This document shows, one piece after another, positions 1 to 8,624 of a DNA stretch of 64,000 nt. The notes below the pieces were generated by a model. The model did no database searches. It saw only the letters and a list, made by a program, of their open reading frames with translations, and had not been told where the DNA came from. The stretch's first letter is position 1. Every line of letters begins with the position of its first letter. The position numbers and the translations under genes were made by a program. Source of the DNA: Phytohabitans houttuyneae (GTDB lineage Bacteria; Actinomycetota; Actinomycetes; Mycobacteriales; Micromonosporaceae); assembly GCF_011764425.1 (NCBI RefSeq), contig NZ_BLPF01000003.1, positions 1,488,001 through 1,552,000 on the forward strand, in the 5' to 3' direction.

Positions 1-10
1 CGCCACCTGA

Positions 11-820
11 CTACACCCGCGACGACGCCGCCGAGGCGAAGGCGTGGAACGTGGGCGTGCCGGCCATCCGGTCGAGCACCGCGAACACGACGTGGTCGAA
101 GGCGTCGAGCCGGTCCAGTGCGGCGGTGAAGGCGGCCGCGACCGTCGCGGCGTCGTTGCCGAAGACGCCACAGCCCCAGGCGCCGAGTACCAGGCGGCGG
201 TGCCCGTACGCGGCGGCGACCTCCAGCACGCGCAGCGCCCGGCCGTAGAGCACGGCGGGGACGGAGGCCGCGGCCTCGGGCTGGTTGGCGCGGATCGCGC
301 GCAGGTTGGGCGCCGCCGCCGTGAGCATCCCGATCCGATGTGGACGGTCGAGCAGGCGCAGGGCGTCGTCGCGGAAGACCGGCACGCCGGGCGAGTAGAT
401 GACCCGGTCGGTGTAGCGCAGGTCGGTGCTGGTGCGGTGGTGCAGGTAGTACGCCGGCACCACACTGAGGCAGGCGTGCAGCGCGGAGGCGCGGGCCACG
501 TCCTCCTCCTGCGCCCGCGCGCCGGTGAGAAATCCGCCGCCGGGGTTGCGGGCGGACGCGAACACCAGCGCCGCCGAACCGTCGCCGAGGCGGCGCGCGG
601 CGGCCAGTGTGGACTCGTTGGTGACCTCGACCACGCCGGCGCCGCCCCGGGCGGCGATGCCGGGCAGCGGGTCGCCGGGCAGGTACAGCCGGGTGCCGGC
701 CACCGCCGCGCGCACCGCGCCGCGGATGTCGACCCACCGGCCGGTGCGGTTGCGGTAGCCGCCGGCCTGGGAGATCGCCACGGTCTCCGCCGCGACGCCC
801 CGCAGGCGTTGGTTGTTCAC
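11..820 (-). CDS. TIGR02452 family protein, PARG-like ADP-ribose hydrolase
   Basis: A 269-aa protein of the TIGR02452 family, whose members have a macro/PARG-like fold and are thought to bind or hydrolyse ADP-ribose. Visible family features are the N-terminal AETVAISQAGGY block, a VEVTNESTLAAA stretch, the central SARNPGGGFLTGARAQEE motif (the glycine-rich ADP-ribose loop followed by two acidic residues), VIYSPGVPVFRDD, and the C-terminal LGAWGCGVFGND. The GTG start overlaps the stop of the upstream NADAR gene by four bases, so the two are almost certainly co-translated. A longer open frame runs upstream, but it only reads the NADAR gene out of frame. Substrate is inferred from the family; the family assignment is firm. 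Confidence 0.85.
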   Translation of the reverse strand: MNNQRLRGVAAETVAISQAGGYRNRTGRWVDIRGAVRAAVAGTRLYLPGDPLPGIAARGGAGVVEVTNESTLAAARRLGDGSAALVFASARNPGGGFLTGARAQEEDVARASALHACLSVVPAYYLHHRTSTDLRYTDRVIYSPGVPVFRDDALRLLDRPHRIGMLTAAAPNLRAIRANQPEAAASVPAVLYGRALRVLEVAAAYGHRRLVLGAWGCGVFGNDAATVAAAFTAALDRLDAFDHVVFAVLDRMAGTPTFHAFASAASSRV

Positions 821-1365
821 AGCCGCTCCCGCACGTCCATGAGGGCGAACCCGAGCAGGTTGAGCCCGCGCCACTTCAGCGGCGAGGCGGTGTCGGGGTT
901 GTCGCGGCCCATGCCGATGCCCCACACGCGGTCGAACGGGCTCGCCTCGACCAGCACGCTGTCGCCGGTACCGATCAGGTATTCGCGCAGGTCCTCGTGC
1001 TGGCTGAACTTGGCGAGGTTGCCGGCGACCACGATGTCGTACCGCCCGGCGGCCCACGTGTGCTCGTCGAAGTCCCGCACCTTGCGGCCGGCGGTCTTGG
1101 CCGCGGCCGGACTTTTCGCCGCGAGCACGGCGGCGAGCCCGTCCGCGTCGCCGAACATGCGCGCCTTGGCCGCCATCATCCAGTGCTCGGCGGTCGGGTA
1201 GGTGACCCCGTCCACTGTGAACGGGGCCGGCCACCACTGGCTCAGGCAGCCCGGTCCGGCCGTGCCGCTCGCGGTCGGCCGGTGTCCCCAGAACGGCATG
1301 AGGTTGATCGGCTTGCCGTCCAGCTCCGCGTCGCGCAGGGCGGTGAGGCGCTCCTTCGGTGTCAT
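817..1365 (-). CDS. NADAR family protein (YbiA-like)
   Basis: A 182-aa NADAR-domain protein. NADAR members act on ADP-ribose conjugates; characterised ones remove ADP-ribose from guanine bases in DarT1-type systems or handle riboflavin intermediates. Family signatures seen are FWGH near the N-terminus, LSQWWPAPFTVDGVTYPTAEHWMMAAKA (read in pieces), AGNLAKFSQ, and the C-terminal ASPFDRVWGIGM followed by GLNLLGFALM. The ATG start has an AGGAG five bases upstream; 23 further codons upstream are open but lie between promoter and ribosome site. The stop overlaps the PARG-like gene (GTGA). No ADP-ribosyltransferase toxin lies in the visible neighbourhood, so a toxin-antitoxin role is not shown. Confidence 0.88.
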   Translation of the reverse strand: MTPKERLTALRDAELDGKPINLMPFWGHRPTASGTAGPGCLSQWWPAPFTVDGVTYPTAEHWMMAAKARMFGDADGLAAVLAAKSPAAAKTAGRKVRDFDEHTWAAGRYDIVVAGNLAKFSQHEDLREYLIGTGDSVLVEASPFDRVWGIGMGRDNPDTASPLKWRGLNLLGFALMDVRERL

Positions 1366-1429
1366 GGAGGCTCCTTTCCGGAGGGCGTCGCCGCGAGGGA
1401 GCGGCGACACGCCGAACACCATGCCAAGC

Positions 1430-1458
1430 ATCATGACTCACTTTGAGTCGCAACACAA
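1430..1458 (-). promoter_or_regulatory. Promoter of the NADAR/PARG-like operon
   Basis: On the minus strand TTGTGT (1453-1458) and CATGAT (1430-1435) are separated by exactly 17 bases. They sit about 65 bases before the NADAR start and overlap palindrome 1435-1449, so a bound regulator would cover the spacer. Sequence match to the consensus is moderate. Confidence 0.5.
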
Positions 1459-1470
1459 CTCATCATGAGT
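1435..1470. promoter_or_regulatory. Twin palindromic operator, probably for the NrtR-like regulator
   Basis: Two perfect palindromes share the half site ACTCA/TGAGT: 1435-1449 (GACTCA-CTT-TGAGTC) and 1458-1470 (ACTCAT-C-ATGAGT). Their centres are 22 bp apart, two helical turns, so they face the same side of the helix. They overlap the promoters of both divergent transcripts. Assignment to the adjacent regulator is an inference from position and symmetry. Confidence 0.7.
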
Positions 1471-1475
1471 ACAAT
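1470..1475 (+). promoter_or_regulatory. -10 box of leaderless nrtR-like gene
   Basis: TACAAT lies exactly 7 bases before GTG 1483, placing transcription start at or next to the start codon. This favours GTG 1483 over ATG 1465 and ATG 1474, which lie inside the operator and -10 region. TTGAGT at 1443-1448 is a possible -35 with a long 21-base spacer. Confidence 0.65.
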
Positions 1476-1482
1476 GCTCGGT

Positions 1483-2229
1483 GTGACCGCCGACAACCAC
1501 CTCACCGACGAGGACCGGAAGTTTCTCGCCGGCTACGACCCGCACGCGTTCCCACCCGCCGCCGTCACGGTTGACCTGGTCATCCTCACCGTGCGCGCCG
1601 GCGAGCTGTGCGTGCTGCAGATCCGCCGAGGCGAGCCGCCCCAGCGCGGGCGGTGGGCGCTGCCGGGCGGCTTCGTCGGCCCGGACGAGACGCTCGACGA
1701 GGCCGCCGCGCGGGAGCTTGCCGAGGAGACCGGGATCCGGGCCGGGGCGCACCTTGAGCAGCTCGCCACGTTCGGCGACCCGGGGCGCGACCCGCGCATG
1801 CGGGTGGTCTCGGTGGCCTACCTGGCGCTGGTGCCCGACCTGCCCACGCCGGTCGCCGGCACCGACGCCAGCGAGGCACGCTACCTGCCGGTGGCGAAGC
1901 TCGGCGGCACGGAGCAGTCGCTCGCCTTCGACCACGACCGCATCCTCGCCGAGGGGATCGAGCGGGCAAGGGCCAAGCTGGAGTACACCGGCCTGGCCGC
2001 GACGTTCCTGGACGAGCCGTTCACGATCGCCGACCTGCGCCGCGTGTACGAGACGGTGTGGGGTGTGCCGCTGCACGCGGCCAACTTCCGGCGGAAGGTG
2101 CTCTCGACGCCCGGGTTCGTGGAGCCGACCGGCGAGAAGCTCGCCACCGGCCGGGGCTGGGCCGAGCTGTACCGGCGCGGCGCCACGGCGCACCTGCACC
2201 CGGCCATCCCCCGCCCGGCGGCCACCTGA
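1483..2229 (+). CDS. NrtR-type Nudix regulator / Nudix hydrolase
   Basis: A 248-aa protein with an N-terminal Nudix domain and a C-terminal winged helix (about residues 165-235, FTIADLRRVYETVWG and NFRRKVL). NrtR proteins repress NAD-metabolism genes and are released from DNA by ADP-ribose. The Nudix box is complete: G63, E69, R77-E78, E81-E82, G84, so this copy may also hydrolyse ADP-ribose, unlike NrtR members that have lost activity. It is divergent from the NADAR/PARG-like operon, whose products would release free ADP-ribose, and palindromic sites lie in the shared promoter region. A plain Nudix hydrolase without DNA binding is the alternative, but the C-terminal domain argues against it. 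Confidence 0.85.
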   Translation: MTADNHLTDEDRKFLAGYDPHAFPPAAVTVDLVILTVRAGELCVLQIRRGEPPQRGRWALPGGFVGPDETLDEAAARELAEETGIRAGAHLEQLATFGDPGRDPRMRVVSVAYLALVPDLPTPVAGTDASEARYLPVAKLGGTEQSLAFDHDRILAEGIERARAKLEYTGLAATFLDEPFTIADLRRVYETVWGVPLHAANFRRKVLSTPGFVEPTGEKLATGRGWAELYRRGATAHLHPAIPRPAAT

Positions 2230-2450
2230 CCGGGGGGCGCGCGGCTATCGGCCAGGAGGTATCCTGCGCGTGGCGTGTTCCCGCGCCCAACCTCCTGACC
2301 GGGTCCCCACGCGACCCGGCGACGCGGAGGCAAAGGGGTGTCCGGCCTCGGGATGTGGTTTGGGTCCGTGTCGTCTGTTCGCACCTCATGGTCGCGGCGG
2401 CCGTGCAAGCGTGGGTCGGCGGCGGCGCGCGACCAGGTGAAGGACGCACG

Positions 2451-3709
2451 ATGACCAGCGGCAAGCACCTCAAGGCGCGGATCCGCGCGCGCATGGCCCG
2501 CACCGGCGAGCGGTACAGCACGGCCAGAAGGCACGTCGCCGGCGCCGCCGAGCCGGCACCCACCGACCACGGCTGGACGCTGCGCGGCGGCACCCACCCC
2601 GACTCGGCCAACATCGCCAACGTGCTCGCCCACACCGGCGTGCCGGGCCTGTCCGAGGCGATGGTCCTCGGCGTCGGCGGCGGGCTGGGCGCCGGCTACA
2701 TCCTGTGGGAGTTCAAGGAGCACGGGTACACGCACCTCACGCTCGGCTACCGGTACCGGTGGAACTACATCGACTGGACCGCGCGCACCCTCGACCGGCT
2801 CGGCGCCACCGCGCGCGTGCACGCCACCTCCGGGGCCAAGGGCGCGGCCACCGAGCTGACCGCCTCGCTCGCCGCGGGCCGGCCGGCCATCGTGTGGCCG
2901 GACCGGCAGCTGATCGGGTACTGGCAGCTGCCGCCGCACATCGACGGGTTCGGCGGGCATCCGGTCGTCGTGTACGCGGACACCGGTGACGCGGTGCGCG
3001 TGGACGACCGCAACCTCGCTCCCCTCACCGTCGCGCGGTCCACTCTGGACACGGCGCGGGGCGGGTGTCGTCGTACAAGAACAATCTCGTGTCGGTCGAA
3101 ACCGCGACCGCCCCCGCGGACCTCGCACCGCTCGTGCGCGCGGGCATCGCCGACTGCGTCGCGCACCTGGGCGCGCAGTCGGCGTCCTTCGCGGTGCCGG
3201 CCTGGGGCAAGTGGGCGCGGCTGGTGACCGACACCCGCAACGCCAAGGGCTGGCCCCGGGTCTTCGCCGGCGGGCGCGGGCTGACCGACGCGCTGCTGTC
3301 CATCTGGGACGGTGTCGAGCCGGTCGGCGCGAACGGCGGGCACCTGCGCGACCTGTACGCGGACTTCCTCGACGAGGCAGCGCCGCTGATCGGCGACACA
3401 GCCGCGGCCGCATCCGCCTTCCGGGAGTCGGGGCGGCGCTGGCACGCGCTGGCCGAGGCGGCGCTGCCCGAGGACGTGCCGGAGTACCGGCGTCTGCGCG
3501 AGCTGACCGCCGACCTGGCGGCCGGTGTGGCGGCCGGTGACGAGGGCGCGGCGGCGCGGGCCGAGGCGGCCGGCGAGCTGTGGGCGCTGCGGGCGGAGCT
3601 GCACGAGAAGCCGCCCGTGGAAGCCGACTTCGCCGCGCTGGCCGCGTGCCTGTCCACTGTGTACGAGGCCGAGCGGGACGCGGTCGAGGCGCTGCGCGGC
3701 CTGGGGTAG
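2451..3709 (+). CDS. BtrH N-terminal domain / DUF4872 protein (frameshifted)
   Basis: The first part (to about 3057) gives a BtrH_N-like domain, with GLGAGYILWEFKEHGYTHL and GGHPVVVYAD visible; the second part, in the next frame (VSSYKNNLVSVE onward to 3709), gives the DUF4872-type helical region normally fused to it. BtrH transfers an acyl group from a carrier protein in butirosin synthesis; related stand-alone proteins are uncharacterised. Restoring one G in the run 3058-3061 joins both parts without a break, so this is either a sequence error or a recent mutation. The nearest neighbours, an NrtR-like gene and a SARP gene, do not form a biosynthetic cluster. The ATG start follows GTGAAGGACGC. 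Confidence 0.75.
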
Positions 3710-3712
3710 CGC

Positions 3713-6544
3713 TCAGCCGCGCGGTGCCGGCACGCCGAGGCGGGTGAGCTTGGCGCGGACCCGGTCGGCGTCCGGCTCGCGCAGCTGCTCCAGCACGGTG
3801 AGCGCGCCCCGCCACGCGCGGCGCGCCTGCTCGGTGTCGCCGAGCGCCTCGTAGGTGTCGCCGAGGTGGTCGAGCGTGTTCGCCTCGCCGTAGCGGTGGC
3901 CCAGGTCGCGCCGCAGCCGCAGCGCGGTCTCGTAGCCGTCGATGGCCCGCTTGTGGTCGCCGAGGTGGTGGTGGGCGTACCCGATGCTGTCCCACGTCGC
4001 CGCCTCGGCGACCCGGTCGCCGGTGCCGGCCAGCAGCACGAGCGCCTCCTCGTTGCGGCGCAGCGACTGCCGGTGGTCGCCGAGCTGGCCGTGGCACCAC
4101 CCGACGGTGCCCAGCGCGCGGGCCCGCTGCGCCCGGTTGCCGTCGGGCGGGAAGAGGTCCAGGGCCCGTTCGGCGTGCCACAGCGCGGCCCGCGGGTCAC
4201 CGCGCCGTTCGAGCACATAGGACAGTCCATGGTGGGCGCGGCCCTGACCGACCGGGTCGCCGAGGTCGGTGTAGTGGTTCAGCGCCTGACGCAGGTGCAG
4301 CCGAGCGTCGTCGTTGCGGTGCAGCCGGGTGTACGCGTACCCCAGGCCCCGGTGCGCGCGGGCCTGCTCGGTGCGGTTGTCGAGGCGGCGGGTGGCTTCG
4401 AGCGCGGCCTGGAGGCTGGCCGCCCGGTCCGGCCACAGGCCACGCCACTGCTGGAAGTCGGCGAGCGTCCACACCAGCTGCCACGTGTGCGTGTCGAACC
4501 CGCCGCGCCCGGACCGTTCGATCGCGGCCAGCAGCCCCGTGTACTCGGCGCCGAACCAGGCCAGCGCCGCCTCCCGGCCGACCGGTGGGTGGACGGTGAC
4601 CGACTGGTCGGGCGGCGGCAGCGGCAGCGGCTCGCGCAGCGGCTCGATGAGCAGGGCGGCGGCGTGTCCGGTGTGGACGTAGTGGTCGAGGACGCGGCGC
4701 AGCGCGGCGTTGCGTTCGCCGGCACCGTCGTGGGCGTGCACGAGCTCGGCGGCGTAGGCGCGGAGCAGGTCGTGCAGCGTCCACCGGCCCTCGACGTGCT
4801 CGGTCACCAGGTGCGCGGCGGCCAGCTCGTCGAGGGCGGGACGCAGCACCTGCGGCGGCACACCGGCGAGGCTGGCGAGGGCGCCGCCGGCCAGGTCGGG
4901 GCCGGGGTGCAGGCCGAGCAGGCGGAACAGGCGCGCGGCCGGCTCGCTGAGCGTGCGGTACGAACAGCAGAAGACGGCGCGCACGTCGGTGGCGGTGTCC
5001 GCCGAGGCGAACTCGTCGAGGCTGTCCCGCGCGGCGCGCAGCTGGCCCGCGAACGCCGCGAGCGGCAGGGACGGGCGCTGGGCGGCGCGGGCGGCGGCGA
5101 TCGCGAGGGCCAGCGGCAGGCCGGCGCAGCGCTCCACGATCTCGCGTACCGCGACCGGCGCGGCCCGCACCCGCTCGGCGCCGAGCCTGCGGGCGAGCAG
5201 CTCCCGCCCTTCCGCGGCGGTGAACAGGTCGAGCGGCACCGCGTGCGCGCCGTCGACCGCGACAAGGCCGGTCAGCTGGTTGCGGCTGGTGACGACGACC
5301 GCGTTGCCGGGGCCGCCGGGCAGCAGCGGGCGTACCTGCTCCGCGGCGCTGGCGTTGTCCACGACCACGAGCACGCGGCGACCGTCCATGAGGGAGCGGT
5401 ACAGCCCGGTCTGACCCTCCACATCGGGCGGTATCGCCTCGCCGGGCACGCCGAGGGCGCGCAGGAAGAGCGTGAGCGCCTGGCCGGGGGTCATCGCGGG
5501 CCGGTGGTCGTACCCCCGCAGGTTGACCCACAGCTGCCCGTCCGGGAAGCGGTCGGCGGTGCGGCGGGCCCAGTGCAGTGCGAGCGAGGTCTTGCCCACG
5601 CCAGCGGTACCGCTCACGACGGCGATGGTGGTGGGGCCGGCGGAGCCGAGCAGCACCGTGTCGAGGTGGGCCACCTCGCGGACCCGCCCGGTGAACGCGG
5701 ACACCTCCGGCGGCAGCTGCCGCGGTACCGCCGGGAGCAGCACCGCGCCGGTGGCCGGCGACCGGAACCCGCCGAGGATCGCCGCGTGCACCTTCCGCAT
5801 CTCCTCGCCGGGGTCGATGCCGAGCTCCTCGGCGAGGTGGCGCCGCGCGTCGTGGTACGCGGCCAGCGCGTCGGCCCGCCGCCCGGCGCCGTGCAGCGCG
5901 GTCATGAGCTGGCCCCAGAAGCGCTCGCGGAGGGGGTGCTCGGCGGTCGCCTGCACGAGCTCCCCGATCACCGCCTCGTGGCGGCCGAGGCGCAGGTCGG
6001 CGTCGAACCGGCGCTCCTGCGCGTACAGCCGCAGCTCGCGCAGGCGCGGCACGGTCTGCTGCTGGAGCGTGTCGGACGGTACGTCGGCCAGCGGCTCGCC
6101 GCGCCAGTGGGACAGTGCGGCGCGCAGCGCGGTGGCCTCGGCGGCCGGGTCGGCGGCGCCGTCCGCCTCGGCCAGCGCTCGGCGGAAGCGCTCGATGTCC
6201 ACGTCCGCCGGGGCCACGTCGATCAGGTACCCGTCGGCGCTGGTGACGATCGCGCCCGCGGCGCCGGCCTCGTCGAGCAGCGCGCGCAGCCGCACCACGG
6301 CGAGCTGGGTGGCGCGGCGCGGGTTTTGCGGCGGGCGGGCGCCCCACATCGCCTCGGCGAGGTCGCGCACCGGAACGACCCGGCCGGCGTGCAGCACGAG
6401 CGCGGCGAGCAGGACGCGGTGCTTCGGGGAGCGGACCGGCACGTCCCGCCCCGCAACCCGCATCTCGAAGGGGCCGAGCAGCCCGAACGCTAGCGGCACG
6501 GGTCCGGTCGCCGGGCCCTCCACCCGGCCGAGCCTGTCCACCAC
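3713..6544 (-). CDS. SARP/AfsR-family transcriptional regulator with NB-ARC and TPR domains
   Basis: A 943-aa regulator with the order expected for large SARPs: an OmpR-type winged helix (about residues 20-105, FGLLGPFEM to DGYLIDV), a bacterial transcriptional activation domain (about 110-260, DIERFRRALAEAD to LGIDPGEEM), an NB-ARC ATPase (P-loop SGTAGVGKTSLAL near 310-320, Walker B RVLVVVDNA, GLPLALAIAA), and C-terminal TPR repeats (ARAHRGLGYAYTRLHRNDDA and later copies). Such proteins usually activate secondary-metabolism genes after sensing an unknown signal through NB-ARC/TPR. No biosynthetic cluster is next to it. GTG at 6542-6544 follows GGGAG; the preceding GTG is also possible. It meets the BtrH-like gene tail to tail with only three bases between. 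Confidence 0.9.
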   Translation of the reverse strand: MVDRLGRVEGPATGPVPLAFGLLGPFEMRVAGRDVPVRSPKHRVLLAALVLHAGRVVPVRDLAEAMWGARPPQNPRRATQLAVVRLRALLDEAGAAGAIVTSADGYLIDVAPADVDIERFRRALAEADGAADPAAEATALRAALSHWRGEPLADVPSDTLQQQTVPRLRELRLYAQERRFDADLRLGRHEAVIGELVQATAEHPLRERFWGQLMTALHGAGRRADALAAYHDARRHLAEELGIDPGEEMRKVHAAILGGFRSPATGAVLLPAVPRQLPPEVSAFTGRVREVAHLDTVLLGSAGPTTIAVVSGTAGVGKTSLALHWARRTADRFPDGQLWVNLRGYDHRPAMTPGQALTLFLRALGVPGEAIPPDVEGQTGLYRSLMDGRRVLVVVDNASAAEQVRPLLPGGPGNAVVVTSRNQLTGLVAVDGAHAVPLDLFTAAEGRELLARRLGAERVRAAPVAVREIVERCAGLPLALAIAAARAAQRPSLPLAAFAGQLRAARDSLDEFASADTATDVRAVFCCSYRTLSEPAARLFRLLGLHPGPDLAGGALASLAGVPPQVLRPALDELAAAHLVTEHVEGRWTLHDLLRAYAAELVHAHDGAGERNAALRRVLDHYVHTGHAAALLIEPLREPLPLPPPDQSVTVHPPVGREAALAWFGAEYTGLLAAIERSGRGGFDTHTWQLVWTLADFQQWRGLWPDRAASLQAALEATRRLDNRTEQARAHRGLGYAYTRLHRNDDARLHLRQALNHYTDLGDPVGQGRAHHGLSYVLERRGDPRAALWHAERALDLFPPDGNRAQRARALGTVGWCHGQLGDHRQSLRRNEEALVLLAGTGDRVAEAATWDSIGYAHHHLGDHKRAIDGYETALRLRRDLGHRYGEANTLDHLGDTYEALGDTEQARRAWRGALTVLEQLREPDADRVRAKLTRLGVPAPRG

Positions 6545-6617
6545 CGCGCTCCCATCGATGCCGTCCGCGACGGACCGCCCGGCCGGGCGGCGCGTGGGAG
6601 TGTTTCAGGGTTGGGCT

Positions 6618-7271
6618 TCAAATCGCTTTCACCCGCGACCGCGCCGGCTTCGCCGCGTAGCGCGCCAGGCCGCCGGCGAGCAGCGCGAACGCCTCCCCGG
6701 ACACGCGAAGCGCGCGGGCCGCGATCTCCTCGTCCGGCGCGCCCGCGAGCAGGGCCCGCCGGACCGCGGCCACCGTCTCGCGGTGCACGGCGACGATCGC
6801 CTCCGCGGCGAGGCGCGGGCGCAGGTCGTCGGCGGGCGCGTCCTGCTCGGCGGCGATCAGCTCGGCGAGCGCCTCCGCGTACCGGCTGTGGATGTCCCGC
6901 TCGCGGGCGCGCAGCGCCGGGCTGTCGGCCACGAGCGCCGCGAGCGCGGCCGCCCGGCGCCGTCCGTCGGGGTCCAGCCTGACCTTCTCGTACCTCCGCT
7001 GGAAGAACGCCTTTGCCGCGGACAGTGGCGTCTCCCGCGGCGGCCGGCCACCGACCGCGTCCAGGAGTGCGGCCTCGAACGCCGCGTCCTCGCTGTAGAC
7101 GAGGTCCTCTTTGGAGCGGAAGTGGTTGAAGACGGTCTTCTCCGTCACGCCGGCCGCCGCGGCCACGTCGGCCACCGTCACCAGGTCGAACCCGCGCCGC
7201 ACGAAGAGCCCGAACGCGGCCTCCGCGATCCGCCGCCGGGTCTCCCGCTTCTGCGCCGCGCGCTCGACCAT
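6618..7271 (-). CDS. TetR/AcrR family transcriptional regulator
   Basis: A 217-aa repressor-type protein. The N-terminal helix-turn-helix is clear (RIAEAAFGLFVRRGFDLVTV, then DVAAAAGVTEKTVFNHF about residues 30-50). The C-terminal ligand domain is helical and not assigned. It is divergent from an HSL-type esterase gene; the 68-base gap holds two near-palindromes, so it probably controls the esterase and itself. The ATG start at 7269-7271 is the only one that keeps the full DNA-binding domain. The effector is unknown. Confidence 0.9.
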   Translation of the reverse strand: MVERAAQKRETRRRIAEAAFGLFVRRGFDLVTVADVAAAAGVTEKTVFNHFRSKEDLVYSEDAAFEAALLDAVGGRPPRETPLSAAKAFFQRRYEKVRLDPDGRRRAAALAALVADSPALRARERDIHSRYAEALAELIAAEQDAPADDLRPRLAAEAIVAVHRETVAAVRRALLAGAPDEEIAARALRVSGEAFALLAGGLARYAAKPARSRVKAI

Positions 7272-7287
7272 CGCACACCTACTTCGC

Positions 7288-7322
7288 TACAGTGACTGAA
7301 ACAGCTCGTTACAGAGACTGTA
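7288..7322. promoter_or_regulatory. Paired operator between TetR and esterase genes
   Basis: TACAG-TGA-CTGAA (7288-7300) and the perfect palindrome TACAG-AGA-CTGTA (7310-7322) lie 22 bp apart centre to centre. Spacing and symmetry fit two TetR dimers bound on one DNA face. Which regulator binds is inferred from position. Confidence 0.6.
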
Positions 7323-7339
7323 TCGAAACGGGGGACAAC

Positions 7340-8278
7340 ATGCCGGCCCTACCCGAACTCGCGCCGATGCTCGCCCGCATCGAGGCCGCCCGCGCCCACG
7401 TGCCCGACCCCGCGCTGCCGGTCGCCGAGCGGCGCGCCGCCATCCACCGCGGCATGGACCAGCGCGCGGCGGCGGTCGCGCTGCCGCCACCACCCGTCGC
7501 GGTCACCGACCACGCCGTGCCGGTGGAGGGCGGCGAGATCACCGTCCGCACCTACCGGCCGGACGTCGAGGGGCCGCTGCCCGCCCACCTGTACGTGCAC
7601 GGCGGCGGCTGGTGGCTCGGCACCCTCGCCCACCGCGACGCCGCCTGCGCACGGCTCGCGGTCGACGCGCGGTGCGTGGTGGCCTCGGTCGCCCACCGGC
7701 TCGCGCCCGAACACTGGTTTCCGGTGCCGGTGCGCGACTGCGTGGCGGCCCTGATGTGGTTGGCGGGCCGGGCGGCCGAGCTGGGCGTGGACGCGTCCCG
7801 CCTGTCGATCGGCGGCGACTCCTCCGGCGCCAACCTCGCCGCCGCGACGGCGCTCGTGGCGCGGGACGAGGGCGGGCCGGCGCTGGTCGCCCAGGTGCTG
7901 GAGATCCCCGCACTGGACCTGACGATGAGCCAGCCCTCGGTCAACGCGACGGCCGGACCGGTGGTGCTGACGCGCGACGACCTGGCGGAAAACATCGCCC
8001 GCTACGCCGACCCCGCCGACCTCCGCCACCCCTACGCCTCTCCCCTGCTCGCCCCTGACCTGTCCGGCCTGCCGCCGGCGCTGGTGATGACCGCCGAGCT
8101 CGACATCCTGCGCGACGACGGCGCGGCGTACGGGCGGCGGCTGGTCGAGGCGGGCGGCTCGGCCGAGGTGGTCGAATGGGCCGGGCACGTGCACGGCTCG
8201 CACGAGATGACCGCGGTGCTGGTGTCGGCCCGCGAGTGGCAGGCACGCGCGGCGGCCTTCCTGCGCGCCCACTACTGA
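7340..8278 (+). CDS. Alpha/beta hydrolase (hormone-sensitive-lipase-type esterase)
   Basis: A 312-aa esterase of the HSL (family IV) group, probably cytoplasmic, cleaving short-chain esters. The oxyanion-hole motif HGGGWW, the nucleophile elbow GGDSSGAN, a C-terminal aspartate in AELDILRDDG and the catalytic histidine in HVHGSHEM are all visible. ATG 7340 follows GGGGG; an upstream in-frame ATG at 7292 would start inside the TetR operator and is not preferred. Divergence from the TetR gene suggests induction by a substrate-like ligand. The natural substrate cannot be read from the sequence. Confidence 0.9.
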   Translation: MPALPELAPMLARIEAARAHVPDPALPVAERRAAIHRGMDQRAAAVALPPPPVAVTDHAVPVEGGEITVRTYRPDVEGPLPAHLYVHGGGWWLGTLAHRDAACARLAVDARCVVASVAHRLAPEHWFPVPVRDCVAALMWLAGRAAELGVDASRLSIGGDSSGANLAAATALVARDEGGPALVAQVLEIPALDLTMSQPSVNATAGPVVLTRDDLAENIARYADPADLRHPYASPLLAPDLSGLPPALVMTAELDILRDDGAAYGRRLVEAGGSAEVVEWAGHVHGSHEMTAVLVSAREWQARAAAFLRAHY

Positions 8279-8624
8279 GCCCGCTCCGCGTTCCCGCCGC
8301 CTCCCCGCCTGCCCGCCTGGCCGCCGCGCCCGGCTTGGCCGCCGCGCCCGCTCGGCGCGTGCCGGGCGCCACGAGCTGAGTCACGCGGGCGGCCCGTCGC
8401 CCTAGCTCTCGTCGTTGCCTGGTGAGTGTTCGTCCTCCACGTCACGTCCGCTAGAGCATCCTAGGAGGCTAGGTTCCGTGCCGGCCCAGCTCTGGCGGCA
8501 CGCCGGCCCTCACCGCTGGCGTGCCTGGGACCCCTGGCGTCCGCCGGATTTGAACGCGTTCCCCACAGGCGCCCACCCGCGCCGGGCGATACGGGCTCAT
8601 CCCCGCCACCGGGACGTTGGGGCT
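8279..8624. other. Non-coding gap of about 345 bases
   Basis: No convincing gene. The first part (8290-8350) is a degenerate run of CCGCC/TGGCCGCCGCGCCCG units. AT-richer sequence at 8450-8475 (CCTAGGAGGCTAGG) can form a short hairpin; its role is unknown. Confidence 0.5.

Noticed and set aside
11-1456. A single 481-aa open frame spanning both ADP-ribose genes on the minus strand
   Set aside because: Only its second half is the PARG-like protein; the first half reads the NADAR gene out of frame. The GTGA overlap and family lengths support two genes.
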